NCBI GenBank assembly: GCA_003697085.1
Contig: RFFU01000078.1
Coordinates: forward strand, 67,152-111,679
DNA: 44,528 bases
Direction of reading: 5' to 3'
Origin: Candidatus Hydrogenedentota bacterium
Lineage (GTDB): Bacteria; UBA8481; J006
A program made the position numbers and the translations under genes. This document shows positions 7,529 through 16,191 of this stretch, in pieces (position 1 is the first letter of the stretch; each line of letters opens with the position of its first letter). The notes below the pieces were generated by a model, which worked only from the letters and a program-made list of their open reading frames with translations, was not told the origin of the DNA and searched no databases.

Positions 7529-9211
7529 ATGGGAGTGAAAATCTACGACACCACCTTGCGGGACGGAACGCAGGCGGAAGGAATCGCCTTCAATGTGGAG
7601 GCGAAGGTCCGGGTTGCAAAAATGCTCGATGATCTCGGTATCCATTATCTCGAAGGCGGCTGGCCCGGATCGAATCCAAACTCCATCGAATTTTTCGAAC
7701 GGATCCGCTCCGTACCGCTCAAGCATATCCGCGTCGCCGCCTTCGGATCGACCCGGCATAAGCGCAATACCCCGGCGCGCGATCCGAACATCCGCGCTCT
7801 GCTCGAAACGCAAATGCCGGTCGTGACTATCTTCGGAAAGTCCTGGGATCTCCACGTGCGGGATGCCCTGCGGGTCTCCCTCCAAGACAACCTCGCTATG
7901 ATCTCGTCCACCGTGGCGTATCTGAAGAAGAAGGGGCGTGAAGTAATTTACGATGCCGAACATTTCTTCGACGGATTCAAGGCAAACCCGGAGTATGCCC
8001 TCTCCACCCTCGACGCCGCGGCGAAGGCCGGCGCTGATTGCCTCGTGCTCTGCGAGACGAACGGCGGAGCGATTCCGAGTGAGGTCGCCGCGATCGTCCG
8101 CGAGGTTCGAAAACGATTCCCGGAAGCCGAACTCGGAATCCATACTCACAATGACAGCGGCTGCGGGGTGGCGAATGCGTTGGCCGCCGTGGAAGAGGGC
8201 GCCAACCATGTCCAGGGAACGATCAATGGTTACGGGGAGCGCTGTGGCAACGCCAACCTGATCCCGATCATCGCAAACCTCGAACTGAAAATGAATCGGA
8301 ACGTGATCGGCAAACGCCGCCTGCGTTTGCTCACCCCTGTCTCCCGCGGAGTCGATGAACTGGCGAACCAGATTCCCGATGTCCGAGCCCCGTTCGTCGG
8401 CAGCACCGCCTTCGCTCACAAGGGCGGCATCCATGTCTCGGCTGTGTTGCGCAACGCGCGATGTTACGAACACGTTGAGCCGGAAGCGGTCGGGAACCGG
8501 CGGCGCGTCCTCATCTCCGACCAATCGGGGCGAGCCAATCTCGCCTACAAGATTGGCGAACTCGGTCTCGATGCCGACCCGAGCGATCCTGAAGTCGCAG
8601 CCGTCCTCCGCGAAGTCAAGGAACTGGAGAACCGCGGTTATGAATTCGAAAGTGCCGAGGCGAGCTTCATTCTGATGCTGGAGAAGGCCAAACGTCGCCT
8701 TCCCCTCTTCTTTGAAAACGCGACATGGCGGATTCTCAACGAATCGATCGATGGGGAGAACTTCGTACTTGGGATCGTCAAGGTCACGGTCGATGGTAAG
8801 GAAGAACATGCGGTTGCGGAAGGAGACGGACCGGTGAACGCTCTCGATCTCGCTTTGCGGCGCGCCCTCTCCCCCTTCTTCCCCGAACTCTCCTCCGTCC
8901 ATCTCGTCGATTACAACGTCCGCGTCCTCAATGCGCAAGAAGCCACCGCCGCCGCCGTGCGTGTGCTTATCCTCTCGTCGGACGGGCACGAAACGTGGGG
9001 AACCGTCGGCGTCTCTCCCAATATCATCGACGCCTCCTGGCGCGCCCTCACCGACTCCCTCGTCTATTTTCTCTGGAAGCGGTCCCGCAAAAAAACCCGG
9101 CCCCGGGGAGGGAACAACCGGACCCGCGGAGGAAATAACCGACCCCGCAAAAAGAGCCGCCGCTCCTGGGAAAAGGAGACCCGTGGAAAAAGGTCGGGAG
9201 GCGAACGCTGA
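7529..9211 (+). CDS. cimA: (R)-citramalate synthase with basic C-terminal tail
   Basis: Condenses pyruvate and acetyl-CoA to citramalate, bypassing threonine for isoleucine synthesis. IYDTTLRDGTQAEGI at the start is the aldolase-like signature of the isopropylmalate/homocitrate synthase family. GIHTHNDSGCGVANALAAVEEGANHVQGTI is split across the metal-binding HxH region near residue 210, and AFAHKGGIHVSA lies near 295. The C-terminal regulatory domain extends to about 515. The layout fits the Geobacter-type citramalate synthase (TIGR00977) rather than LeuA. About 45 extra residues follow, rich in Arg, Lys, Gly and Asn with RGGNNR occurring twice; this tail is not a normal part of the family. 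SD GGAAGGAG is 12 bases upstream. It is co-directional with lysC. Confidence 0.9.
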   Translation: MGVKIYDTTLRDGTQAEGIAFNVEAKVRVAKMLDDLGIHYLEGGWPGSNPNSIEFFERIRSVPLKHIRVAAFGSTRHKRNTPARDPNIRALLETQMPVVTIFGKSWDLHVRDALRVSLQDNLAMISSTVAYLKKKGREVIYDAEHFFDGFKANPEYALSTLDAAAKAGADCLVLCETNGGAIPSEVAAIVREVRKRFPEAELGIHTHNDSGCGVANALAAVEEGANHVQGTINGYGERCGNANLIPIIANLELKMNRNVIGKRRLRLLTPVSRGVDELANQIPDVRAPFVGSTAFAHKGGIHVSAVLRNARCYEHVEPEAVGNRRRVLISDQSGRANLAYKIGELGLDADPSDPEVAAVLREVKELENRGYEFESAEASFILMLEKAKRRLPLFFENATWRILNESIDGENFVLGIVKVTVDGKEEHAVAEGDGPVNALDLALRRALSPFFPELSSVHLVDYNVRVLNAQEATAAAVRVLILSSDGHETWGTVGVSPNIIDASWRALTDSLVYFLWKRSRKKTRPRGGNNRTRGGNNRPRKKSRRSWEKETRGKRSGGER

Positions 9212-9226
9212 AGGAACGAGTCTCTC

Positions 9227-9245
9227 CGGTTCCGCTTCGGAACCG
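9227..9245 (+). other. Perfect 8-bp hairpin between cimA and hisS
   Basis: CGGTTCCG (9227-9234) and CGGAACCG (9238-9245) pair around a 3-base loop in the 57-base cimA-hisS gap. No T-tract follows. It could be a processing site, a weak pause or nothing; hisS has no visible SD after it. Confidence 0.4.
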
Positions 9246-9268
9246 CGCCCGCTGATCCGCGAATTCCG

Positions 9269-10636
9269 ATGATGCGAAGCAAGGCGGAACAGTTGAAGGC
9301 GCCGCGCGGGACCCGTGACCTCGTCGGTCCTCTCCAGGATCTCTTCGAAAAGATCGAGGCAAGTGGACGGCGGGCGGCGGAAGCCGCCGGCTATCGAAGA
9401 ATTTCGACTCCGATCTTTGAAAACGCCGCTCTCTTTGTGCGAAGCGTCGGGGAAGAAACCGACGTCGTTGGGAAAGAGATGTACCTTCTTCAGGATCGAA
9501 AGGGACGGCGGCTTGCTCTGCGGCCCGAGGGAACGGCTCCGGTCGTTCGCGCCTTCATCGAGCGCAACCTCGCTTCCGCGGGGCTCCCCGTCCGGCTTTA
9601 CTACCTCGGCCCGATGTTCCGCTACGAACGTCCTCAAGGGGGACGCTACCGCCAGTTTCACCAATTCGGATGCGAACTCTTCGGTTCCTCCTCGCCGGCT
9701 GCGGACTTCGAGGTGGTGGGAGTCGCGCGGAGGTTCCTCGAAGACCTCGGCGTCGCTTCCCACCTCGTGCTCAATCATCTCGGTTGTCCGCGCTGTAAGG
9801 AAGCTTTCGCGCGCTCACTCGCTGATTTCGCCAAGACCATCTCCGACCGGCTCTGCCCCGATTGCCGCCGGCGCGCGGAGCGCAACCCGTTACGTCTTCT
9901 CGATTGTAAGGTTCCCGATTGTCGCGATCTCCACAGTCTGGCGCCGGAAATGGAACTGTGCGAGGCCTGCTCCGCCAACGCCGCCTCGATCAAGAACGCC
10001 CTGCGGGAAGCCGGGATCGAATTTTCCTGGGATTCCCGCCTCGTGCGGGGGCTGGATTATTACACGGGAGTTGTCTTCGAATTCCGTTCAGCGGATCTCG
10101 GTGCGCAGGATGCCGTCTTGGGCGGCGGGCGATACGACGAACTCGTCGAGGCGCTTGGTGGGCCGTCCACTCCCGCCGTGGGATTCGCCGCCGGCATCGA
10201 CCGCCTCGCTCTTCTTCTCGAAAGAACCTCTTCCTCCCCCCTTCGCCCTTTCGTGGTGATTCTTCCGATGGAAGAGAGGCAGACCCTTGCGGCGGCGGAA
10301 TTAGCGGACGGATTGCGGGCGGCCGCAAGAAAAGAACTCCCGAAGCATTGCTCCGACCGGGAACCGGTGATACTGTCCGCTCTTCGCGCCCGAAGGCTCA
10401 AAACCGCGCTGGCCGAAGCAGCCGAAGCGGGAGCCCGATTCGTCGTGATTCTCGGCGAAAACGAAATGGCACGCGGGAGTGTCACTGTCAAGAACCTCGA
10501 CACGCGGGAACAATGGAGCGTTTCCGTCGAGGATTATTCGAGGGCGGGCGGTACGAATCTGGCTCACTTTCTTCGTGAGCACAGTGTTCCTCGAAAGAAG
10601 GCTGAACAGGAAACGATAAGTGGAGGGAAAGATTGA
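9269..10636 (+). CDS. hisS: Histidyl-tRNA synthetase
   Basis: Class II synthetase that charges tRNA-His, 455 residues. It opens with APRGTRDLVGP. Motif 2 is YYLGPMFRYERPQGGRYRQFHQ, split here near residues 109-130. Motif 3 and the histidine-specific loop appear as LVRGLDYYTGVVFE (near 254) and GGGRYDELVE. The insertion domain has cysteine pairs (GCPRCKEAF, LCPDCRRR, CKVPDC, CEAC), a zinc-finger-like form found in many bacterial HisRS. The C-terminal anticodon domain runs from about 330. ATG 9269 and the adjacent ATG 9272 cannot be separated; an in-frame stop just upstream excludes longer starts. aspS starts one base after its stop. Confidence 0.95.
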   Translation: MMRSKAEQLKAPRGTRDLVGPLQDLFEKIEASGRRAAEAAGYRRISTPIFENAALFVRSVGEETDVVGKEMYLLQDRKGRRLALRPEGTAPVVRAFIERNLASAGLPVRLYYLGPMFRYERPQGGRYRQFHQFGCELFGSSSPAADFEVVGVARRFLEDLGVASHLVLNHLGCPRCKEAFARSLADFAKTISDRLCPDCRRRAERNPLRLLDCKVPDCRDLHSLAPEMELCEACSANAASIKNALREAGIEFSWDSRLVRGLDYYTGVVFEFRSADLGAQDAVLGGGRYDELVEALGGPSTPAVGFAAGIDRLALLLERTSSSPLRPFVVILPMEERQTLAAAELADGLRAAARKELPKHCSDREPVILSALRARRLKTALAEAAEAGARFVVILGENEMARGSVTVKNLDTREQWSVSVEDYSRAGGTNLAHFLREHSVPRKKAEQETISGGKD

Positions 10637-10637
10637 G

Positions 10638-12440
10638 ATGAGCACGGATACGCAAGCGGTGTGGAAACCCGCGGGTTCCCTTTCGAAGGACATGATCGAT
10701 CAACGCGTCTCCGTCCGAGGATGGGCGGCGACACAAAGAGACCACGGAGGTCTCGTCTTCGTGGATCTGCGGGATCGCTCGGGCATCGTCCAGTTGGTCT
10801 TCGATCCCGAGCGTTCGGGGAAGGAGGTTCATTCCGCGGCACATCGGATTCGCTCGGAAACGGTCTTGCGCGCGGAAGGAACGGTGCGCAAGAGAAGTGA
10901 AGAGACGATTAATCCCAAGATCCCCACGGGTGAAGTAGAGATTGTCGTGGAGAAGTTGGAGATTCTGGCGACCTCGAAACCATTGCCGTTCGAGATAGAG
11001 GATGAAGTCTCGGCGGGGGAAGAGGTACGACTGCGCTTCCGTTATCTCGATCTCCGCCGCCCGGTCATGTTCCGCCGTCTGGCCCAGCGCCATCAAATCT
11101 GCCGCGCCGTACGCTCCGCCCTCGATGACGCCGGCTTTATCGAGGTCGAGACGCCGATGCTGATGCGCTCGACTCCCGAAGGCGCACGCGATTATCTCGT
11201 TCCCTCCCGGGTTCAACCGGGCCGTTTCTTCGCCCTCCCTCAATCTCCGCAGCTGATCAAACAGATTCTGATGGTGGGTGGAATCGAGCGATACTATCAA
11301 ATCGTAAAATGCTTTCGGGACGAGGACCTGCGGGCGGACCGGCAGCCTGAGTTCACGCAGATCGACATCGAGATGTCGTTCATCGAGGAGGAGGACCTTT
11401 TTGCGGTCTGCGAACGGATGTTGCGCGCGGCCTTTGCGGCAGGCGGCATCGAAATCACGGTCCCGTTTCCTCGGATTCCCTATGCCGAAGCGATCGAAAA
11501 ATACGGAACGGACAAACCCGATCTTCGCTTCGCCCTCGAGATCGTTCCGATCACCAGACTGGCCGCGGAAAGCGGATTCAAGGTGTTCCGCGAGGTCGTG
11601 GACGCAGGGGGCCTCGTCGCCGGCTTGCGGATTCCCGGCGGCTCGCAGGCAATGTCTCGCAAAGATATCGATGACCTAACGGCGTTCGCGAATCGCCACG
11701 GCGCGAAGGGAATGGCGTATTTTCACGCGAAGGAAGGCCGTTTGACTTCGAATATCGCCAAGTACTTCGAAGACGGTTTGCTGGAAAGGATCCGCGAAGC
11801 CTTCGGGGCGGAGGAGGGGGATCTCGTCGTTTTCGTCGCCGATCGGCCCAAGATCGCTTATCCTGCTCTCGCGGCCTTGCGGAACAGGATCGCAAAGGAT
11901 CGTGGTCTCGTCCGAGACGAACAGGCGTTCTGCTGGATCGTGGACTTTCCGTTGTTGGAATGGGATGAAGAATCCGGGCGGTTCGCGGCGATGCATCATC
12001 CCTTCACCTCTCCCCACCCCGACGATCTGGAACGGCTCGAATCCGACCCGGGCTCGATAAGAGCCCGCGCCTACGATTGCGTTCTGAATGGAAATGAAAT
12101 CGGCGGCGGGTCGATCCGTATTCATACTCCCGATCTTCAATGCCGAATGTTTCGAATTCTGGGAATCGATGACGAAGAAGCACGAGAGAAGTTCGGTTTT
12201 CTTCTCGATGCGCTTTCCTACGGCGCACCGCCGCATGGCGGGATCGCCTTTGGACTCGATCGAATCGTAATGCTGATTACCGGGGGCAACTCTCTCCGCG
12301 ATGTCATCGCCTTTCCGAAGACTCAAAACGCCTCCTGTCCGCTCACCCGTGCTCCGGGGAGAGTCTCGCGCGAACAGTTGGAGGAATTGCATTTGATAAG
12401 CACGGCCCTTGACGATGACGCCCCGGAAGCGACAGAATAA
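10638..12440 (+). CDS. aspS: Aspartyl-tRNA synthetase
   Basis: Class II synthetase for tRNA-Asp, 600 residues, the bacterial-type length with a GAD insertion. The N-terminal OB-fold covers about residues 10-115. ALPQSPQLIKQ (near 200) is the substrate flipping loop and FRDEDLRADRQPEFTQID (near 222) is motif 2. GIAFGLDRIVMLI (near 540) is motif 3. A GTG at 10620 would add six residues, but ATG 10638 lies one base after the hisS stop, has GGAGGG upstream and gives the expected N terminus. Whether it also charges tRNA-Asn cannot be told from this window. Confidence 0.95.
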   Translation: MSTDTQAVWKPAGSLSKDMIDQRVSVRGWAATQRDHGGLVFVDLRDRSGIVQLVFDPERSGKEVHSAAHRIRSETVLRAEGTVRKRSEETINPKIPTGEVEIVVEKLEILATSKPLPFEIEDEVSAGEEVRLRFRYLDLRRPVMFRRLAQRHQICRAVRSALDDAGFIEVETPMLMRSTPEGARDYLVPSRVQPGRFFALPQSPQLIKQILMVGGIERYYQIVKCFRDEDLRADRQPEFTQIDIEMSFIEEEDLFAVCERMLRAAFAAGGIEITVPFPRIPYAEAIEKYGTDKPDLRFALEIVPITRLAAESGFKVFREVVDAGGLVAGLRIPGGSQAMSRKDIDDLTAFANRHGAKGMAYFHAKEGRLTSNIAKYFEDGLLERIREAFGAEEGDLVVFVADRPKIAYPALAALRNRIAKDRGLVRDEQAFCWIVDFPLLEWDEESGRFAAMHHPFTSPHPDDLERLESDPGSIRARAYDCVLNGNEIGGGSIRIHTPDLQCRMFRILGIDDEEAREKFGFLLDALSYGAPPHGGIAFGLDRIVMLITGGNSLRDVIAFPKTQNASCPLTRAPGRVSREQLEELHLISTALDDDAPEATE

Positions 12441-12504
12441 GAGACGTGAGGGAGAATGAATAGGAACGAGCCGGGAACGGTGCCGGAGTCGGGTTAGACT
12501 TCCG

Positions 12505-14628
12505 ATGGCAAAACCGAATTCCCGAAAGCGCGGGGGCCTGATGCCTTCTCGATTCCTCGGCCGGCCCCCCTTGCGGCGGAACTGGTTGCGGTTCCGGCAG
12601 GACCGACTGGGGGTCTTCGTCTTCCTGCTGGTTTGTTCCACCCTGATCCTCTGGCCCGCGATGCCGTCGGCTCAGAACGTCCCGCGCACCGGCGACATTG
12701 CGATAGCCGATGTCTTCGCGCCGCGGGGATTCGTCTTCGTGGACAATGCTTCCGCGCGTCGGCGCTGGGAAAGCCTCTATCGCTCCGTTCCGGCGCCGTA
12801 TCGCTTACGCACCGAGGGGTTCGAAGCGGCCGCGCGAAGATTGCGCGGCGCTTTGACCGCTTCTCTTCCGGACACACATCCTCTTTCCTCTCCCCGTCGG
12901 CGGCAAGTTGCGATCCTCCAGGTGAACCGTCTCTTGAGGAAAATGCGGTCCCGAGGATACTCCGATTCGGACATCCACGCGGACCGTCTCTCGATTCTTC
13001 TTCCGAATGGAAAACGACGGATTGTCGAAGCCTCGTCCGTCGTTCAAAAAAAGAGGCTCATCGAGGAACTTCCGGATCTGACGCGGCGCGAGGCGGAGGC
13101 GGTGGCGCGGCTGATCTCCGAATACATCCCACCGACACTCGTCTTCGACTCCGCCGAGGCGAACCGGATTCTCGAGAAGATCCGCCAAGAGAACCCGCCG
13201 GCCCGCACACGCTTCGCGCCGGAAAAGGCCGTCATCGTCGCGGGGCAGCGTCTGGCTGAACGCGATGTCGAACTGATTCGCCAGTTGAACGAGTACAACC
13301 GCAAACGAAACCTCCAAGCCATCGGACTTCTCCTCCTCTTTCAGATTCTTTTGCTCTCCTTCGCCGCTTTGTATATGAAGCGGTATCTCTTCGAGCAGTA
13401 TGAAAACACGCGGGATATCTGGGGCATCGCCTTCACCTTTCTCGCTTCCCTCTTCCTTTGCCTTGTCGTTCTCGTAATCGTCGAACGTGCCTCCTGGGGG
13501 AGATGGCGTTTGACCCCCGCCGTTCTTCCCGTGCCCGCGCTGGCGATGACTCTGACTCTCCTTTACGGCGTCCGCCTGGCCTTCATCGCCACAATGTTTT
13601 TGAGCCTTTTGGCATCCACGGTGATGGCTCCCCGTGTCTCGATTCTGGCAATGTTTCTGTTGGGGGCCATGACCGCTTCCTTCGCTGCGGTCCATGCGAG
13701 AAAACGAAGCGATCTCGCCCGAGCCGGACTCTGGACCGGACTCGTGCAGGCCTTCGTCATCGTCAGCCTCGGGATCATCTATTCTCAACCATGGTCGGCC
13801 TTGCGCGCCGAGATTATCTCCGGGTTCGGCTCGGGCATCCTCTCCTCCCTCCTCGTCTCCGTGCTTCTCCTGCCGCTCGAGGTTCTCTCGCACCGCCCCT
13901 CTTCCTTCCGCCTCCTCGAGTTGACGGATCCGCAACATCCCGTGCTTCAACAGCTGCTCCGAACCGCTCCCGGAACCTTCCAGCATTCGCAACACGTTGC
14001 TTTGCTGGCGCAGACGGCGGCGGAAACGATCGGTGCCAACGCCCTGCTGACGCGCGTCGGCGCTTATTTTCACGATATCGGGAAGATGAAGAAGCCCGAA
14101 TACTTTACCGAAAACCAACAAAAGGGAGCCAATCCCCACGATTCCCTCTCACCGACGATGTCTGCGACCATCCTGAAAGCTCACGTGACCGATGGAGCAC
14201 AGATGGCGCGGGTCGCCAAATTGCCCGACGCCGTCATCGACTTCATCTGGGAACATCACGGAACGACATTAATGAGCGTCTTTTACGCTCGCGCCCTGGA
14301 GCAAGCGGGGGACGAGGACGTGGACAAGAGCAAATACCGCTATCCCGGGCCGCGCCCGCAAAGTGTTGAAACGGCCCTGGTGATGTTGGCGGACTCCGTC
14401 GAGGCCGCTTCCCGTTCCCTCGAACGCCCCACACCCAACCGCCTCGAACGCCTCGTCAAAAAGATCATCACGGACAAATTTGAGGAGGAACAGCTCGACG
14501 ACTGCGGGCTGACGCTGCGCGAACTCAACCTCATCGCTGATGAGTTCACGCGCGTTCTCTCCGGACTCTACCACTCCCGAAACGTCGTCTATCCCGAAAA
14601 AAGCGGAGGTGAAAGGAAAAAAAGTTGA
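12505..14628 (+). CDS. pgpH: 7TM-HD phosphodiesterase (PgpH type, c-di-AMP hydrolase)
   Basis: Membrane protein predicted to degrade cyclic di-AMP. The 707 residues comprise an N-terminal membrane anchor (about 34-52), an external 7TMR-HDED domain (about 60-265), a block of membrane helices (about 270-465) and a cytoplasmic HD domain. The HD domain shows QHSQHVALLAQ (near 492), YFHDIGKMKKPEYF with the HD pair near 522, WEHHGTTL, and MLADSVEAASR with the last metal aspartate. This layout matches Listeria/Bacillus PgpH. ybeY overlaps its stop, the gene neighbour typical of PgpH. No SD precedes 12505, and a start at 12541 is possible. Confidence 0.9.
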   Translation: MAKPNSRKRGGLMPSRFLGRPPLRRNWLRFRQDRLGVFVFLLVCSTLILWPAMPSAQNVPRTGDIAIADVFAPRGFVFVDNASARRRWESLYRSVPAPYRLRTEGFEAAARRLRGALTASLPDTHPLSSPRRRQVAILQVNRLLRKMRSRGYSDSDIHADRLSILLPNGKRRIVEASSVVQKKRLIEELPDLTRREAEAVARLISEYIPPTLVFDSAEANRILEKIRQENPPARTRFAPEKAVIVAGQRLAERDVELIRQLNEYNRKRNLQAIGLLLLFQILLLSFAALYMKRYLFEQYENTRDIWGIAFTFLASLFLCLVVLVIVERASWGRWRLTPAVLPVPALAMTLTLLYGVRLAFIATMFLSLLASTVMAPRVSILAMFLLGAMTASFAAVHARKRSDLARAGLWTGLVQAFVIVSLGIIYSQPWSALRAEIISGFGSGILSSLLVSVLLLPLEVLSHRPSSFRLLELTDPQHPVLQQLLRTAPGTFQHSQHVALLAQTAAETIGANALLTRVGAYFHDIGKMKKPEYFTENQQKGANPHDSLSPTMSATILKAHVTDGAQMARVAKLPDAVIDFIWEHHGTTLMSVFYARALEQAGDEDVDKSKYRYPGPRPQSVETALVMLADSVEAASRSLERPTPNRLERLVKKIITDKFEEEQLDDCGLTLRELNLIADEFTRVLSGLYHSRNVVYPEKSGGERKKS

Positions 14629-15143
14629 GCGGGGGCTCGCAAGATCAATCCGAACGTTCGGCTTCTCGGCTCAGAAAGCGAAAGGGAGGAGTCGTCTTTC
14701 AGAATGCCGCCGGCCGGGCCGCCCCGGCGCATACCGAATATTGGATTCGGCGGGTCCTGCAATGCGAGATTCGCGCTCGTGGGCTTCCTCCGGACTGCGA
14801 GGACGGGATCACCGTCCGACTCGTCGATGACGCCACGATGCGTTCCTTCAACTCTCGTTACAAACAGAGACGCACGACAACCGACGTGCTCGCTTTTTCC
14901 ACCGGTGACATTCTGATCTCGCTCGATCGAGCGTCGGTCCAGGCCCGGGACGAAAACCATTCCGTCAGGCGCGAGGTGCTTCATCTCGCCCTCCACGGCT
15001 GGCTTCACCTCAACGGATTCCGTGACGCGCGCCCGGACGAGGCCGCACGAATGGAAAGGGAAATAGAAGAGATTCTAAATCGTTTTCCGAAACTGCGGAA
15101 GGCGCAAAGCAGACGTCGAGCGTTGAAACGAACCGGTGCTTGA
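14625..15143 (+). CDS. ybeY: Endoribonuclease YbeY with Asp as third zinc ligand
   Basis: Metal-dependent RNase used in 16S rRNA 3'-end maturation and ribosome quality control. The 172 residues start at a TTG overlapping the pgpH stop by four bases, behind GGAGGTGAAAGG. The first 30 residues are a poorly conserved basic extension. The core shows VRLVDDATMRSFNSRYKQ, TTDVLAFST and the metal motif LHGWLHLNGFRD. The usual ending is GYDH; here the third histidine is replaced by Asp. I recall a similar GYKD in Bacteroidota YbeY, so this is probably functional. It sits between pgpH and the CNNM genes, and its tail overlaps the next gene by eight bases. Confidence 0.92.
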   Translation: MSGGSQDQSERSASRLRKRKGGVVFQNAAGRAAPAHTEYWIRRVLQCEIRARGLPPDCEDGITVRLVDDATMRSFNSRYKQRRTTTDVLAFSTGDILISLDRASVQARDENHSVRREVLHLALHGWLHLNGFRDARPDEAARMEREIEEILNRFPKLRKAQSRRRALKRTGA

Positions 15144-16191
15144 TTCTTACCTCTTGACCGCAATCTTTTTGGCGCTTCTCTATGCTCTCTCCGCTCTCAT
15201 CTCCGGTTCTGAAACGGCTCTCTTTTCCCTCAAACCTCATCATCGAGAGAACCTTGGGAACCGCCGCGCCCGGATTGATCACCTCCTCCGACAACCCAAG
15301 CGCCTCCTCATCACGATTCTCCTTGCCAATCTCCTTGTCAACACCGCGGCCGCCTCCCTGATGGAAACGACACTGCATCGACTTTTGGGAGGTTACAGCG
15401 TAGCCGCCGCGGTCGCCGTCGGCTCGATTTTCATCCTCGTCTTCGGGGAGGTGTTGCCGAAGACGGCCGCGATCCGTCATAACGTTCGTTTCGCTCTTCT
15501 CACCTTTCCACTTGTTGATTTTCTCAGGATTCTCTCTCGCCCCTTGACGGCTCCCCTCGTGGCTTTGGCGCGCGCGGTCGAACACGGGATCGGCGCGGAA
15601 AAAGAAACTGCCGTGACGGAAGAGGATATTCGCAGCCTCGTCTCCCACGGCGAGGATATGGGCGTGCTCGACCGTGAAGAGGAACGTTGGATTCATTCGA
15701 TCTTCGAACTGGACAAGATGCGTGCGAATGACCTGATGCGTCCGCGAGACAAGATCGTGGCTCTCCCACGCTCCGCCGACTTCGAAACCGCATTGAAAAC
15801 CATCCGGGAATCCGGTTTTTCCCGCATCCCCATCTATTCCGATTCCATCGACAGAATCATCGGCATTCTCCACGCCAAGGACCTCGTCCTCGCCCATCTC
15901 CAAGGTCGCAAGATTCCCCCGGCAAAGTGTCTTCGGAACGCCGTCTTCGTGCCTCGCTGGCGGCGTTGCGACGATCTCCTTCGCGATCTCCAAACCCGCA
16001 GGACGCATATCGCCATCGTCGTCAACGAATTCGGTAACACCGCGGGACTGGTCACCTTGGAAGATCTTCTCGAAGCCATCGTGGGTGACATCCGCGATAT
16101 GCGTCAGGAGGAAGCGCAAACCAACTCGCTGGAAAACTCCTCTTCCCCTTCCGAAGACAGCGTTGTCGAAAGAAAGAAGTCACCTTCATGA
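15136..16191 (+). CDS. CNNM/CBS-domain membrane protein, short form
   Basis: A CorC/HlyC-family relative of 351 residues linked to Mg/Co or Na homeostasis. Residues about 1-150 form the CNNM membrane domain (ISGSETALFSL, ILLANLLVNTAAASL, FGEVLPKT). A pair of CBS domains follows (LMRPRDKIVALP to IVVNEFGNTAGLVTLEDLLEAIVGDI). It then stops in a Ser-rich tail and lacks the C-terminal CorC_HlyC domain. It starts at GTG 15136 inside ybeY and ends overlapping the next paralogue, so the two are likely co-translated and may form a heteromer. The substrate is unknown. Confidence 0.88.
   Translation: MLDSYLLTAIFLALLYALSALISGSETALFSLKPHHRENLGNRRARIDHLLRQPKRLLITILLANLLVNTAAASLMETTLHRLLGGYSVAAAVAVGSIFILVFGEVLPKTAAIRHNVRFALLTFPLVDFLRILSRPLTAPLVALARAVEHGIGAEKETAVTEEDIRSLVSHGEDMGVLDREEERWIHSIFELDKMRANDLMRPRDKIVALPRSADFETALKTIRESGFSRIPIYSDSIDRIIGILHAKDLVLAHLQGRKIPPAKCLRNAVFVPRWRRCDDLLRDLQTRRTHIAIVVNEFGNTAGLVTLEDLLEAIVGDIRDMRQEEAQTNSLENSSSPSEDSVVERKKSPS

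Noticed and set aside
7439-9778. A 779-codon open frame on the minus strand opposite cimA and hisS
   Set aside because: It lies wholly antisense to cimA and the start of hisS, both with clear catalytic motifs. Long antisense frames are common in this codon usage, and its translation has no recognisable domain.
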